From Amycolatopsis alba DSM 44262 (lineage in GTDB: Bacteria; Actinomycetota; Actinomycetes; Mycobacteriales; Pseudonocardiaceae), in NCBI RefSeq assembly GCF_000384215.1, contig NZ_KB913032.1:1947021-2011020 (forward strand): a stretch of DNA of 64,000 nucleotides, given 5' to 3'. This document shows, one piece after another, positions 1 through 8,139 of the stretch. Position 1 is the stretch's first letter, and each line of letters starts with the position of its first letter. The translations under genes were made by a program, and so were the position numbers. The notes beneath the pieces are model-generated. The model did not search any database. It was not told the origin of the DNA and saw only the letters and a program-made list of their open reading frames with translations.

Positions 1-348
1 GGCATCGGGGTGACCGCGCATCTGCTGAAGGTGTACACACTCACCGGTTTCCTGGCCGGTGTCGCCGGTTTCCTCTCGCTGGCGTACTACGCGTCGACGA
101 CGATTTCGGCGCACACCACCGACAACCTCAACGCCATCGCCGCCACGGTGATGGGCGGCACGAGCCTCTTCGGCGGTGTCGGTTCGGTGCTGGGCACGGT
201 GATCGGCGTGTTCATCCCGGCCGTGCTGAAGAAGGGCTTCAACATCACGCAGGTCCAGGACTTCTGGCAGATGATCGCGGTCGGCGCGGTGCTGATCGCC
301 GCGGTCTGGTTCGACCAGCGGCGCCGTCGTCGCCGCAACTCTCGTTAG
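1..348 (+). CDS. Sugar ABC transporter permease, C-terminal part (RbsC-like)
   Basis: This is the last 115 codons of an inner-membrane permease; the frame is open from base 1 and the start lies outside the window. The segment has three to four hydrophobic stretches and the motif NAIAATVMGGTSLFGG followed by GSVLGTVIGVFIPAVLKKGF, typical of the C-terminus of ribose/xylose-type (CUT2, BPD_transp_2) permeases. It ends in an arginine-rich cytoplasmic tail. A matching substrate-binding lipoprotein starts 31 bases downstream, so the two belong to one importer. The ATPase would be expected upstream, outside the window. The sugar cannot be told from the sequence. Confidence 0.85.
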   Translation, partial: GIGVTAHLLKVYTLTGFLAGVAGFLSLAYYASTTISAHTTDNLNAIAATVMGGTSLFGGVGSVLGTVIGVFIPAVLKKGFNITQVQDFWQMIAVGAVLIAAVWFDQRRRRRRNSR

Positions 349-379
349 TTCTCCCTACGCACAAAGAGGTGCAATCCCC

Positions 380-1369
380 ATGAAGAAGACCCTGCTCGTC
401 ACCGGCGCCGTCCTGTCCGCCGCCGCTCTGCTGACCGCCTGCGGTGGCGGCACGGTCGGCGGATCGTCCTCTGGCGACTCCGGCGCCAAGACCACCAGTA
501 AGAAGCTGTCGCTGATTCCCGGTGTGCAGGCCGAGCCGTTCTACATCTCGATGCAGTGCGGTGCCGAGGCCGAGGCCAAGAAGTCCGGCTACGAGATCAC
601 CACGCAGGCGCCGCAGAAGTTCGACGCGGCCATGCAGACCCAGCTGGTCAACGCGCTGGGCTCCAACCCGCCCGCCGCGCTGCTGATCGCGCCGACCGAC
701 GCGCAGGCGATGCTCGCGCCGATCCAGCAGGTCAAGACCCGCGGCGCGAAGATCATCGAGGTCGACACCGCGCTGAAGGACACCAGCGTCGCGGAGTCGT
801 CGATCTCCTCGGACAACGCCGAAGGCGGCAAGCTCGCCGCCAAGACGATGTCGGAACTGGCCGCGGGCAAGACCGGTTCGGTGCTGGTGCTCGACACCAT
901 CGCGGGCACCTCGACCACGAACACCCGCGCGAAGGGCTTCGAGGACGAGCTGAAGAACTACCCGAACCTGAAGTCGGCGGGCGTGCAGTTCACCCAGAAC
1001 GAGCCCGACCAGGCCGCGTCCAAGGTGACCGCCGCGCTGGCGTCCACCCCGGACCTGATCGGCATCTTCGCGACCAACCTCAACACCGGTGAGGGCGCGG
1101 CGACCGGCCTGCGGAACGCGGGCAAGATCGGCGCCGTCAACCTGATCGGCTTCGACGCTTCGCCGTCGGAGATCGAGGGCCTGAAGAAGGGCGAGTACCA
1201 GGGCCTCATCGCGCAGGACCCGGCCGCCATCGGGCAGCAGGGTGTGCAGCAGGCCATCGCGGCGCTGGAGGGCAAGCCGGTGACGCGGAACCTGACCGCT
1301 TCGCTGCACTCGATCACGAAGGCGAACATGGACGCGAACGCGCAGTACTTCTACAAGCAGAGCTGCTGA
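380..1369 (+). CDS. Sugar-binding lipoprotein of CUT2 ABC importer (RbsB-like)
   Basis: A 329-residue extracytoplasmic binding protein. Residues 1-21 are a lipoprotein signal peptide ending in the lipobox LTAC (Cys21), followed by a Gly/Ser linker. The mature part has the type I periplasmic-binding fold seen in ribose-type proteins: an N-terminal lobe with repeated 'ALLIAPTDAQAM' and 'IEVDTAL' segments, then 'GIFATNLNTGEGAATGL' and 'NLIGFDASPSEIEGLKKG' in the second lobe, and a C-terminal 'QQGVQQAIAALEG' helix. It directly follows the permease fragment and is probably the last gene of that operon, because a stem-loop comes 26 bases after the stop. The ligand is not predictable beyond a monosaccharide or related polyol. 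Confidence 0.9.
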   Translation: MKKTLLVTGAVLSAAALLTACGGGTVGGSSSGDSGAKTTSKKLSLIPGVQAEPFYISMQCGAEAEAKKSGYEITTQAPQKFDAAMQTQLVNALGSNPPAALLIAPTDAQAMLAPIQQVKTRGAKIIEVDTALKDTSVAESSISSDNAEGGKLAAKTMSELAAGKTGSVLVLDTIAGTSTTNTRAKGFEDELKNYPNLKSAGVQFTQNEPDQAASKVTAALASTPDLIGIFATNLNTGEGAATGLRNAGKIGAVNLIGFDASPSEIEGLKKGEYQGLIAQDPAAIGQQGVQQAIAALEGKPVTRNLTASLHSITKANMDANAQYFYKQSC

Positions 1370-1395
1370 CCCGCTTCCGGTCCCTGCCGTGCCGT

Positions 1396-1438
1396 GAAGG
1401 CCTCCTTGCCTACCCTGAAGGTAGGGAAGGAGGCCTTC
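1396..1438. terminator. Hairpin element 1 (19-bp arms), between convergent genes
   Basis: Left arm 1396-1414 pairs with 1420-1438 with a single mismatch around the loop CTGAA. The arm core is AAGGCCTCCTT. It sits between the binding-protein gene (+) and the convergent membrane-protein gene (-), one base from the latter's stop codon. It could terminate both transcripts, but it also belongs to a dispersed family with members at 27863 and 62016 sharing the same arm core. Confidence 0.75.
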
Positions 1439-1439
1439 G

Positions 1440-1916
1440 CTACTTGCGGGCGACCACCCCAGCGGGCGCGAAGAGCGTCAGAGCCGCGTACAGCGCAGCG
1501 CCCCCACCAAGGTGCCCCAGCGCGTACACGTACTCGCCGTCCTCAAGCAGGTCCTCGGGCCCGGAACCGGTCCATTCGAGCCGGTAGTGCCACCAGTGCA
1601 TCCACCGCCCCACCCGGCGCTTCTCGCGCCACACCCGCAGCCGCGTCACCTCGGTCCACCGGACGTCGAAGATCCCCGCGACCGACAATCCTGAAGCGGA
1701 GATCACCAGAGAGACGGCCGACCGCCGGAGAGCGAGCAGGATCAACCCCGCGAAAACCACGCTGAGCAGGCCGAACACCTCCCCGGTCACCCCAGGCGTC
1801 GACAGCGCCACGACGACGGCCACCACCCCACCCACGCCGAAGACCACGAAACCGACCAGCGCGAGCCGACGCATCACGACGTCCAGGCGCAGCACCACAG
1901 CATCACCGGGGACCAT
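1440..1916 (-). CDS. Membrane protein of unknown function, PH-like
   Basis: A 158-residue protein not assigned to a named family. Two hydrophobic segments occur at about residues 17-37 and 44-63, followed by a soluble part with alternating strands (SLVISASGLSVAG, TEVTRLRVWREKRRVG, HWWHYRLEWTG), which resembles bacterial PH-like (bPH) membrane proteins; this is inference from pattern only. The frame opens ten codons earlier, but the ATG at 1916 is preferred because a TACGCT hexamer lies 6 nt upstream on the minus strand (1923-1928), as expected for a leaderless message. It is divergent from the kinase gene at 1988. Confidence 0.6.
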   Translation of the reverse strand: MVPGDAVVLRLDVVMRRLALVGFVVFGVGGVVAVVVALSTPGVTGEVFGLLSVVFAGLILLALRRSAVSLVISASGLSVAGIFDVRWTEVTRLRVWREKRRVGRWMHWWHYRLEWTGSGPEDLLEDGEYVYALGHLGGGAALYAALTLFAPAGVVARK

Positions 1917-1987
1917 GTCCGGAGCGTAACCGGCGAAACCACGCACCGAGGTTAGGATCCAGTCTTCGACGTCGCGGAGGAGGCCGG

Positions 1988-3028
1988 ATGACCACCCGTC
2001 TGCCCTGGCGTCCCGCCGCGAGCGCGGATCCGGTGCCGGTACTCGCCGCGGCCCAGCGAGTCGCCGACGACCTCATGGACGGCCTCGCCGGGCCCCGCGC
2101 CCGCCACGCCACGCACGGCCTCCGGCGGCTGTTCGGGGTCCCCGGCCTCGGGCTCGGCGATCTCTCCGGCTCGCTCGTCTGGTCGGGTCGCCCGGCGGCC
2201 GACGACGTCGTGGTCGCCGCGCTCGACGAGGTCCTCCATTCCGAGACTCCGGTGTCCGAGCCGGGGCTGCTGGCGTTGCCGCTGCACGTCCACGACGAAT
2301 TGGCCGGGGTACTCCTGGTCACCGGCGGGAAGAGCGCCGTCGCCCGTCAGGCCGCCGAACTCGTCGTCCACGCGCTCGAACGCGGGCGGCTGGAGGCCTC
2401 CGCCGAGCAGGCCGCGGAGGCGGAACTGCGCGCGCTGCGGGCCGAGATCTCCCCGCATTTCGTCTACAACGCGCTCACCGTGATCTCGTCGCTGGTCCGC
2501 TCCGATCCGGACCGCGCCCGCGACCTGATGCTCGACTTCGCCGACTACACGCGCTACAGCCTCGCCCGGCACGGCGAGTACACGATGGTCGCCGAGGAGT
2601 TCCGCGCCATCGAGACGTATCTGGCGTTGCAGCGCGCGGTGCTCGGCGACCGGCTCCGGGTGCAGGTACGGGTCGCGCCGGAGGTGCTGGCGGTCGCGGT
2701 GCCGTATCTCGTGCTGGAACCGTTGGTGGAGAACGCGATCCGGCACGGCATCGAGCAGCGCGCGGAGGCCGGGTTCATCCAGGTGCAGGGAATGGCGGAA
2801 GGGAACGACTGCGTGATCAGCGTCGAGGACGACGGTCCCGGCATGGACCCGGCCCGCGCGGCGGCGATACTGGCAGGCCGCGGCGACGGCGTCGGACTGG
2901 CCAATGTGGACAGACGACTGCGCAGCGTCTACGGGCCGTGGTACGGCCTGACGGTCGAGACCGAGACCGGCGCGGGCACCAGGGTCGTGGTGCGCGTGCC
3001 CCGTTTCCAGCCGGGGGTGCTGCCGTGA
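1988..3028 (+). CDS. LytS/BtsS-type sensor histidine kinase
   Basis: A 346-residue kinase of the HisKA_7TM-independent LytS family (His_kinase plus HATPase). An N-terminal GAF-like input region (about residues 1-125) is joined by a short coiled coil to the phosphoacceptor motif LRAEISPHFVYNALTVIS with His157. The N box is PLVENAIRHGIE (Asn249), with 'DDGPGM' and 'GVGLANVDRRLR' completing the ATP site. No membrane segment is evident, so it is probably cytosolic, unlike most LytS kinases. A GGAGG site precedes the ATG. The stop overlaps the GTG of the response regulator (GTGA, 3025-3028). Association with downstream symporters suggests it senses a carboxylate such as acetate or pyruvate (inference). 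Confidence 0.9.
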   Translation: MTTRLPWRPAASADPVPVLAAAQRVADDLMDGLAGPRARHATHGLRRLFGVPGLGLGDLSGSLVWSGRPAADDVVVAALDEVLHSETPVSEPGLLALPLHVHDELAGVLLVTGGKSAVARQAAELVVHALERGRLEASAEQAAEAELRALRAEISPHFVYNALTVISSLVRSDPDRARDLMLDFADYTRYSLARHGEYTMVAEEFRAIETYLALQRAVLGDRLRVQVRVAPEVLAVAVPYLVLEPLVENAIRHGIEQRAEAGFIQVQGMAEGNDCVISVEDDGPGMDPARAAAILAGRGDGVGLANVDRRLRSVYGPWYGLTVETETGAGTRVVVRVPRFQPGVLP

Positions 3029-3795
3029 CGAACGGGTTGCGGGTGCTGGCGGTCGACGACGTCCCGCCCGCCCTCGACGAACTGTGCAGCCTGCTGCGCG
3101 AGGCACCGGAAGTCGCCGAGGTGGTCGCGGCCGGCGACGCGCTCACCGCGCTCAAGATGTTGCAGGGCAGTCATTTCGACGCCGTCTTCCTTGACATCTC
3201 CATGCCCGGCCTCGACGGGCTCGAACTCGCCTCGCTGCTGGCCCGGCTCAGCGTGCCGCCGGTGATCGTGTTCGTCACCGCGCACGACGGTCACGCCGTC
3301 GCCGCGTACGGCATCGGCGCTGTCGACTATCTCCTGAAGCCGGTCCGCGCGGAACGGCTGTCCGCCGCACTGTCCAAAGTGGTCAGAATGGCGGGCAACC
3401 AGGCCGACGAGCCGAAACCCGCGCCGGACGCGATGTCCGCGCTGCCGGTGGAATCCGGCGGCCGCACACGGTACGTCCGGCGCGACGACGTCCAGTTCGT
3501 CGAGGCGCACGGCGACTACGTCCGGCTGCACACGAAATCCGGCGTCCACGTCACGCGGATGCCGATCTCCCGGCTCGAAGAGTATTGGGAGGGAACGGGA
3601 TTCACCCGCGTGCACCGGGGTTTCCTGCTGGCCGTGGACGCGGTGCTCGAACTGCGCAGCGACACCACCGGCGGGCTGCTCGCGCATACCGAGGCAGGCG
3701 ACGTCCCGGTGAGCCGCCGCCACGCCCGTGACCTGCGTGACCGGCTGCTCGCCGCCGCGCAACGCGGTGAACTCGGCCGGGGGAGCCGCGCGTGA
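3025..3795 (+). CDS. LytTR-family response regulator
   Basis: A 256-residue regulator with an N-terminal receiver (residues about 5-118; acidic pocket Asp11/Asp12, phosphoacceptor Asp57 in FLDISMPGLDG, conserved Lys105 in YLLKP) and a C-terminal LytTR DNA-binding domain (about 150-245; 'RRDDVQFVEAHGDYVRLHT' and 'FTRVHRGFLLAVDAV'). The GTG start at 3025 is chosen because it overlaps the kinase stop and begins exactly at the receiver; the frame is open further upstream. It overlaps the next gene by GTGA at 3792-3795. By analogy with BtsSR/YpdAB systems of E. coli, where the pair controls a transporter for the sensed acid, it probably regulates the downstream symporter genes (inference). Confidence 0.93.
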   Translation: MTNGLRVLAVDDVPPALDELCSLLREAPEVAEVVAAGDALTALKMLQGSHFDAVFLDISMPGLDGLELASLLARLSVPPVIVFVTAHDGHAVAAYGIGAVDYLLKPVRAERLSAALSKVVRMAGNQADEPKPAPDAMSALPVESGGRTRYVRRDDVQFVEAHGDYVRLHTKSGVHVTRMPISRLEEYWEGTGFTRVHRGFLLAVDAVLELRSDTTGGLLAHTEAGDVPVSRRHARDLRDRLLAAAQRGELGRGSRA

Positions 3796-4142
3796 GCCGC
3801 GTCAAACGGGTGGCCGTCACCAGCCCGCAGACCCGGCTCGCGCATTCGCGGCGCCGGGCACGCGGGCGCTGGCGTGTCCCCCGGCTGGCGGCGGGCGACG
3901 CCGAACGCGCGGATCAACTGTACCGGGCCCAGCGCCGTCGCGGGCTTCCCGCGCTGGCCGGGATGTTCGGGCTGGTGTTCGGGCTCCCGCTGGTGTTCGG
4001 GCTGTTCCCCGGTCTGGATTCGGTGCGGCTGCTGGGGATCCCGCTGTCCTGGCTGATGATCGCCGTCCTCCCGTACCCGGCCATGGCGCTGCTTTCGTGG
4101 TGGCAATTGCGCCGGGCCGAAAAGATCGAGGACGAACGGTGA
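3792..4142 (+). CDS. Small two-helix membrane protein of the kinase-symporter operon
   Basis: A 116-residue protein starting at a GTG that overlaps the response-regulator stop. The N-terminal half is highly basic (many Arg between residues 1 and 50); two membrane segments follow, about residues 54-74 (LAGMFGLVFGLPLVFGLF) and 82-104. The tail is charged (RRAEKIEDER). The topology resembles the DUF485 proteins that accompany acetate-type symporters, and its place directly before the first symporter suggests an accessory subunit. The family is not firmly recognised. Confidence 0.6.
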   Translation: MSRVKRVAVTSPQTRLAHSRRRARGRWRVPRLAAGDAERADQLYRAQRRRGLPALAGMFGLVFGLPLVFGLFPGLDSVRLLGIPLSWLMIAVLPYPAMALLSWWQLRRAEKIEDER

Positions 4143-4314
4143 ACCGGCCACACGGTCTTCACAAGCGCGCCAGCGCTGACGAAGACTTCACCGTCGCGCG
4201 CCCTCGGTCGGCCGACAGGCCCCGCGATCGCGGCGGCAGGGTGCGCCGCAATCAGTCAACCACCGTCTCGATCAAGGCGCGCCCTGGCGACGGGATCGCG
4301 GAAGCGCGCGACAG

Positions 4315-6051
4315 ATGAGCACCGCGGCTTTCGCGGTGGCCCCCGTCGTGCTGGTCACCTTGCTGATCGGGTTGCGCGGTGTCGCCGCCATGCGCACGAC
4401 GTCGGATTTCCTGGTCGCCTCGCGCCGGATCTCGCCGCTGGTCAACTCCGCCGCCGTCTCGGGCGAGTACCTGTCCGCGGCGTCGTTCCTCGGCGTCGCG
4501 GGGCTGGTGGTGAAGGACGGCATCGGCGCGCTCTGGTATCCGGTCGGGTTCACCGCCGGGTACATCGCGATGCTGGTGCTCGTCGCGGCGCCGATGCGGC
4601 GCTCCGGCGCGCTCACCGTGCCGGATTTCGCCGAAGCCCGGCTCGCCTCCCCCGCGTTGCGCCGCCTCGCCGCGTTCGTCGTGCTGGTGATCGGAACCCT
4701 TTACCTGGTACCGCAATTCCGCACCGCGGGGCTCGTGCTGACCGCCGTGGGCGGCACACCGTACTGGGTCGGCGTCGTCATCGCGGGCGCCGCCGTCAGC
4801 GCGACACTGGCGCTCGGCGGGATGCGCGCGGCGACCTACGTCCAGGCGTTCCAGTTCGTGCTGAAACTGCTGCTGTTCCTCGTCCCCGCGATCTGGCTGG
4901 TCTCCCAGGTCTCTCCCGAGGAACGTTCGGCTTCGGTGCACCCGGTGGAGTTCACCCACTTCGCGCGCGACACCAGCCTGTCTTTCGAGATCGACGTGAC
5001 GCTGACCCTGCGCGAGCCGACCACCCTGCTCACCCCGGAAAAGCATGTCGTGCCGCCGGGAGAGCTCGTGGCCAGGAGCGGTGAGACGGTGGAATTCGCC
5101 GCGGGTGCACCGGTTCCCGCCGTCCGGGGCGGTGCCCCGCTCGGCGGGCCGGACTGGCAGCGGCCACTGCTCGACCTCGGCGACCACGGCTACCCGCTGC
5201 TGGGCACGTGGGCGATCCTGATCGCCACCATGCTCGGCACGATGGGCCTGCCGCATGTCCTGATGCGCTTCCACACCAGCCCGGACGGCCGCGCCGCCCG
5301 CCGGACCGCGGCGATCACCGTCGCCCTGCTCGGCGTTTTCTACCTGTTCCCAGGGGTTTACGGCGTTTTCGGCCGGGTGCTGGTGCCTGAGCTGTACGTC
5401 TCCGGCGCGACGGACACCGTCGTCGTCGCGCTGCCGGCGCAGGTCGACGACGGCTGGGCGGGGTCACTGTTCACCGGCCTGCTGACCGCGGGCGCGTTCG
5501 CCGCGTTCCTGGCGACGTCGCTCGGGCTGCTGCTGGTGATCTCCGGCGCGATCGCGCACGACCTGGCGCCCGGCGGCCTCCGGAGACTGCGGTGGTCGGT
5601 GCTCGGGGCCGCGGCGGTGATGGTCCTGCTCGCGCTGCCGTCGGCAAGGTTGGACGCGGGCGTCCTGGTCACCTGGGGTTTCACCGTGGCCGCGTCGACG
5701 TTCTGCCCGTTGCTGGTACTCGGGATCTGGTGGAACCGGCTCACCGCGGCAGGCGCGATCAGCGGTGTCCTCACCGGACTGGTCGCGTCTTCGGGCTCGA
5801 TTCTCGTCGCCCTGTTCGCCCCGAGCCTGAGCGGCCTGCCCGCGATCCTGATCTCACAGCCCGCGCCGTGGTCGGTTCCACTGGCATTCGGCGTAATGAT
5901 CGTGGTTTCCTGGCGGGGCAGGCCTCCTGCCTGGTCCACGGCCGCCATGCTGCGGCTGCATTTGGACGATCGCACAGCCGAGACCCCTTCGTCGTGGTCC
6001 GAGTACCGTTCGTCGACCGTTCGTCGTCTCGGCAGGCGTTTGAACCGCTGA
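4315..6051 (+). CDS. Sodium:solute symporter (SSS family), carboxylate type
   Basis: A 578-residue transporter with about 13 membrane segments. The signature 'DFLVASRRISPLVNSAAVSGEYLSAASFLG' is cut short here but matches the N-terminal Na+/substrate region of ActP/MctC-type SSS proteins, and 'GTMGLPHVLMRFHTSP' is the conserved mid-protein motif. A hydrophilic insertion of roughly 80 residues (about 205-285) lies between two membrane segments and is absent from the second symporter downstream. The only plausible start is the ATG at 4315; 172 bases separate it from the preceding gene. It probably imports a short carboxylate together with or instead of the ActP paralogue at 6457. Confidence 0.85.
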   Translation: MSTAAFAVAPVVLVTLLIGLRGVAAMRTTSDFLVASRRISPLVNSAAVSGEYLSAASFLGVAGLVVKDGIGALWYPVGFTAGYIAMLVLVAAPMRRSGALTVPDFAEARLASPALRRLAAFVVLVIGTLYLVPQFRTAGLVLTAVGGTPYWVGVVIAGAAVSATLALGGMRAATYVQAFQFVLKLLLFLVPAIWLVSQVSPEERSASVHPVEFTHFARDTSLSFEIDVTLTLREPTTLLTPEKHVVPPGELVARSGETVEFAAGAPVPAVRGGAPLGGPDWQRPLLDLGDHGYPLLGTWAILIATMLGTMGLPHVLMRFHTSPDGRAARRTAAITVALLGVFYLFPGVYGVFGRVLVPELYVSGATDTVVVALPAQVDDGWAGSLFTGLLTAGAFAAFLATSLGLLLVISGAIAHDLAPGGLRRLRWSVLGAAAVMVLLALPSARLDAGVLVTWGFTVAASTFCPLLVLGIWWNRLTAAGAISGVLTGLVASSGSILVALFAPSLSGLPAILISQPAPWSVPLAFGVMIVVSWRGRPPAWSTAAMLRLHLDDRTAETPSSWSEYRSSTVRRLGRRLNR

Positions 6052-6118
6052 AGGTTCCGGTCCTCATGCCCCCTCCCTAACGTGTCGCGGAACACATTCG
6101 CGGCGCGAGGAGAGCACG

Positions 6119-6460
6119 ATGAGTACCGAAACGGACGCTCCCAGTCCGCCTGAGGTGGACTGGGACAAGGCCCACGACAGCCCCGAGTTCAAGGAGCTGC
6201 GCTCGCGACTGCGCCGGTTCGTCTTCCCCGTCTCGGCGCTGTTCCTCGTCTGGTATCTGCTCTACGTGCTGCTCGCCGACTACGCGCACGGCTTCATGAG
6301 CACGAAGCTGGTCGGCAACATCACCGTCGGCCTGGTCTTCGGTCTGCTGCAGTTCGTTTCGACGTTCGTGATCACCGGGCTCTATGTCCGCTACGCGAAC
6401 AAGAAACTCGACCCCATCGCGGAGAAGATCCGCACGGACCTCGAGAGTGAGACCAAATGA
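6119..6460 (+). CDS. DUF485 membrane protein, symporter partner (YjcH-like)
   Basis: A 113-residue DUF485 protein. The N-terminus is acidic and cytoplasmic (VDWDKAHDSPEFKELRSRLRRF), then two membrane segments (about 33-53 and 68-93), ending with 'YVRYANKKLDPIAEKIR', the hallmark of the family. In many bacteria yjcH-like genes precede actP. Here its stop overlaps the ATG of the ActP-like gene (ATGA, 6457-6460), so translation is coupled. The start has a GAGAG site upstream. Confidence 0.9.
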   Translation: MSTETDAPSPPEVDWDKAHDSPEFKELRSRLRRFVFPVSALFLVWYLLYVLLADYAHGFMSTKLVGNITVGLVFGLLQFVSTFVITGLYVRYANKKLDPIAEKIRTDLESETK

Positions 6461-8085
6461 CACTCGCCGCCGGAGTCGAGGGAAGCAACCCCGCACTCAA
6501 CATCACCATCTTCGGCCTCTTCGTGGTGGTGACGCTGTTCGTCGTGTTCCGCGCCAGCCGCAACACGAAGACGGCGTCGGACTACTACGCCGCGGGCCGC
6601 GCGTTCACCGGTCCGCAGAACGGTGTCGCCATCGCCGGTGACTACCTGTCCGCCGCGTCGTTCCTCGGGATCGCGGGCGCGATCGCCGTCTACGGCTACG
6701 ACGGTTTCCTCTACTCCATCGGTTTCCTGGTGGCGTGGCTGGTCGCGCTGCTGCTGGTCGCGGAACTGCTGCGCAACACCGGCAAGTTCACCATGGGCGA
6801 CGTGCTCGCGTTCCGGATGAAGCAGCGGCCGGTGCGGGCCGCGGCGGCGACGTCCACCATGGCCGTCTCATTCTTCTACCTGCTTGCGCAGATGGCGGGC
6901 GCCGGTGGCCTCGTCGCACTGCTGCTCGGGATCGAGAGCAAGGCCGGGCAGGCCGTGATCATCGTGATCGTCGGCATCATCATGATCGCCTACGTGCTCA
7001 TCGGCGGCATGAAGGGCACCACCTGGGTCCAGATCATCAAGGCGGCGCTGCTCATCGTCGGCGCGCTGGCGATGACGCTGTGGGTACTCGGCATGTACGG
7101 CTTCAACCTTTCCGCGCTGCTGCAGGGCGCCGTGGACAAGGCGGGCAAGGCAGGCGAGGCGCTGCTCGGACCGGGCAACCAGTACGGCAAGACCGGCACG
7201 ACGAAGCTGGACTTCCTGTCGCTCGGCATCGCGCTGGTGCTCGGCACCGCGGGCCTGCCGCATGTCCTGATGCGCTTCTACACCGTGCCGACGGCGAAGG
7301 AAGCCCGTCGTTCCGTGGTGTGGGCGATCGGCCTGATCGGCGTCTTCTACCTGTTCACCCTGGTGCTCGGCTACGGCGCGGGCGCGCTTGTCGGCGCGGA
7401 CAAGATCAAGGCGGCGCCCGGTGGCGTGAACTCGGCGGCTCCGCTGCTGGCGCTGGAGCTCGGCGGGCCGATCCTGCTCGGTCTGATCGCGGCGATCGCC
7501 TTCGCGACGATCCTCGCGGTGGTCGCGGGACTGACGATCACCGCGTCGGCGTCCTTCGCGCACGACGTCTACGCCAACGTGATCAAGAAGGGCAAGGCGA
7601 CACCGGCTTCGGAGGTGAAGGTCGCCCGGATCACCGCGCTGGTGATCGGCGCGGTCGCGATCCTCGGCGGCATCCTCGCCAACGGACAGAACATCGCCTT
7701 CCTCGTGGCGCTCGCGTTCGCGGTGGCGGCGTCGGCGAACCTGCCGACGATCCTCTACTCGCTGTTCTGGAAACGCTTCAACACCCAAGGCGCGCTATGG
7801 AGCATCTACGGCGGTCTCGCGGTCTGCATCATCCTGATCGTCTTCTCACCGGCGGTCTCGGGCAAGCCCGTCGACGCGAAGACCGGCAAGAGCGCCTCGA
7901 TGATCCAGGGCGTCGACTTCCACTGGTTCCCGCTCGACAACCCCGGCATCGTCTCGATCCCGATCGCCTTCTTCCTCGGCTGGCTCGGGACCGTGCTGTC
8001 CAAGGAGCACAACCAGAAGAAGTACGCCGAGATGGAGGTCCGCTCCCTCACCGGTGCGGGCGCCGAAAAGGCGGTCTCCCACTAG
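6457..8085 (+). CDS. Cation/acetate symporter, ActP-like
   Basis: A 542-residue SSS transporter with about 13 membrane segments. It carries 'DYYAAGRAFTGPQNGVAIAG' followed by DYLSAASFLG, 'GLPHVLMRFYTVPTAKEARRS', and 'ASASFAHDVYANVIKKG', all standard for ActP-type acetate/propionate/pyruvate permeases. Length matches the family (about 540-550). It is the last gene of the run that begins with the LytS/LytTR pair and is followed by a strong bidirectional stem-loop. Substrate range (acetate, propionate, pyruvate) cannot be decided from sequence; the nearby methylmalonyl-CoA genes make propionate or acetate sensible. Confidence 0.9.
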   Translation: MTLAAGVEGSNPALNITIFGLFVVVTLFVVFRASRNTKTASDYYAAGRAFTGPQNGVAIAGDYLSAASFLGIAGAIAVYGYDGFLYSIGFLVAWLVALLLVAELLRNTGKFTMGDVLAFRMKQRPVRAAAATSTMAVSFFYLLAQMAGAGGLVALLLGIESKAGQAVIIVIVGIIMIAYVLIGGMKGTTWVQIIKAALLIVGALAMTLWVLGMYGFNLSALLQGAVDKAGKAGEALLGPGNQYGKTGTTKLDFLSLGIALVLGTAGLPHVLMRFYTVPTAKEARRSVVWAIGLIGVFYLFTLVLGYGAGALVGADKIKAAPGGVNSAAPLLALELGGPILLGLIAAIAFATILAVVAGLTITASASFAHDVYANVIKKGKATPASEVKVARITALVIGAVAILGGILANGQNIAFLVALAFAVAASANLPTILYSLFWKRFNTQGALWSIYGGLAVCIILIVFSPAVSGKPVDAKTGKSASMIQGVDFHWFPLDNPGIVSIPIAFFLGWLGTVLSKEHNQKKYAEMEVRSLTGAGAEKAVSH

Positions 8086-8090
8086 TCGCC

Positions 8091-8134
8091 GGGGCGGTGC
8101 GGCCGGCATCCAACGCCCCCGGCCGCACCGTCCC
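8091..8134. terminator. Bidirectional stem-loop terminator
   Basis: A 12-bp perfect GC-rich stem (8095-8106 with 8119-8130) extended by a GGGG/TCCC pairing to 16 bp, loop of 12 nt. It lies between the convergent actP-like (+) and PEP-mutase-family (-) genes. No U-run follows, as is common in actinobacteria. Confidence 0.75.
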
Positions 8135-8139
8135 GGTTC

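Noticed and set aside
1394..1765. Open frame starting in hairpin element 1
   Set aside because: It begins in the repeat and continues antisense to the membrane-protein gene; composition is Arg/Pro-rich.
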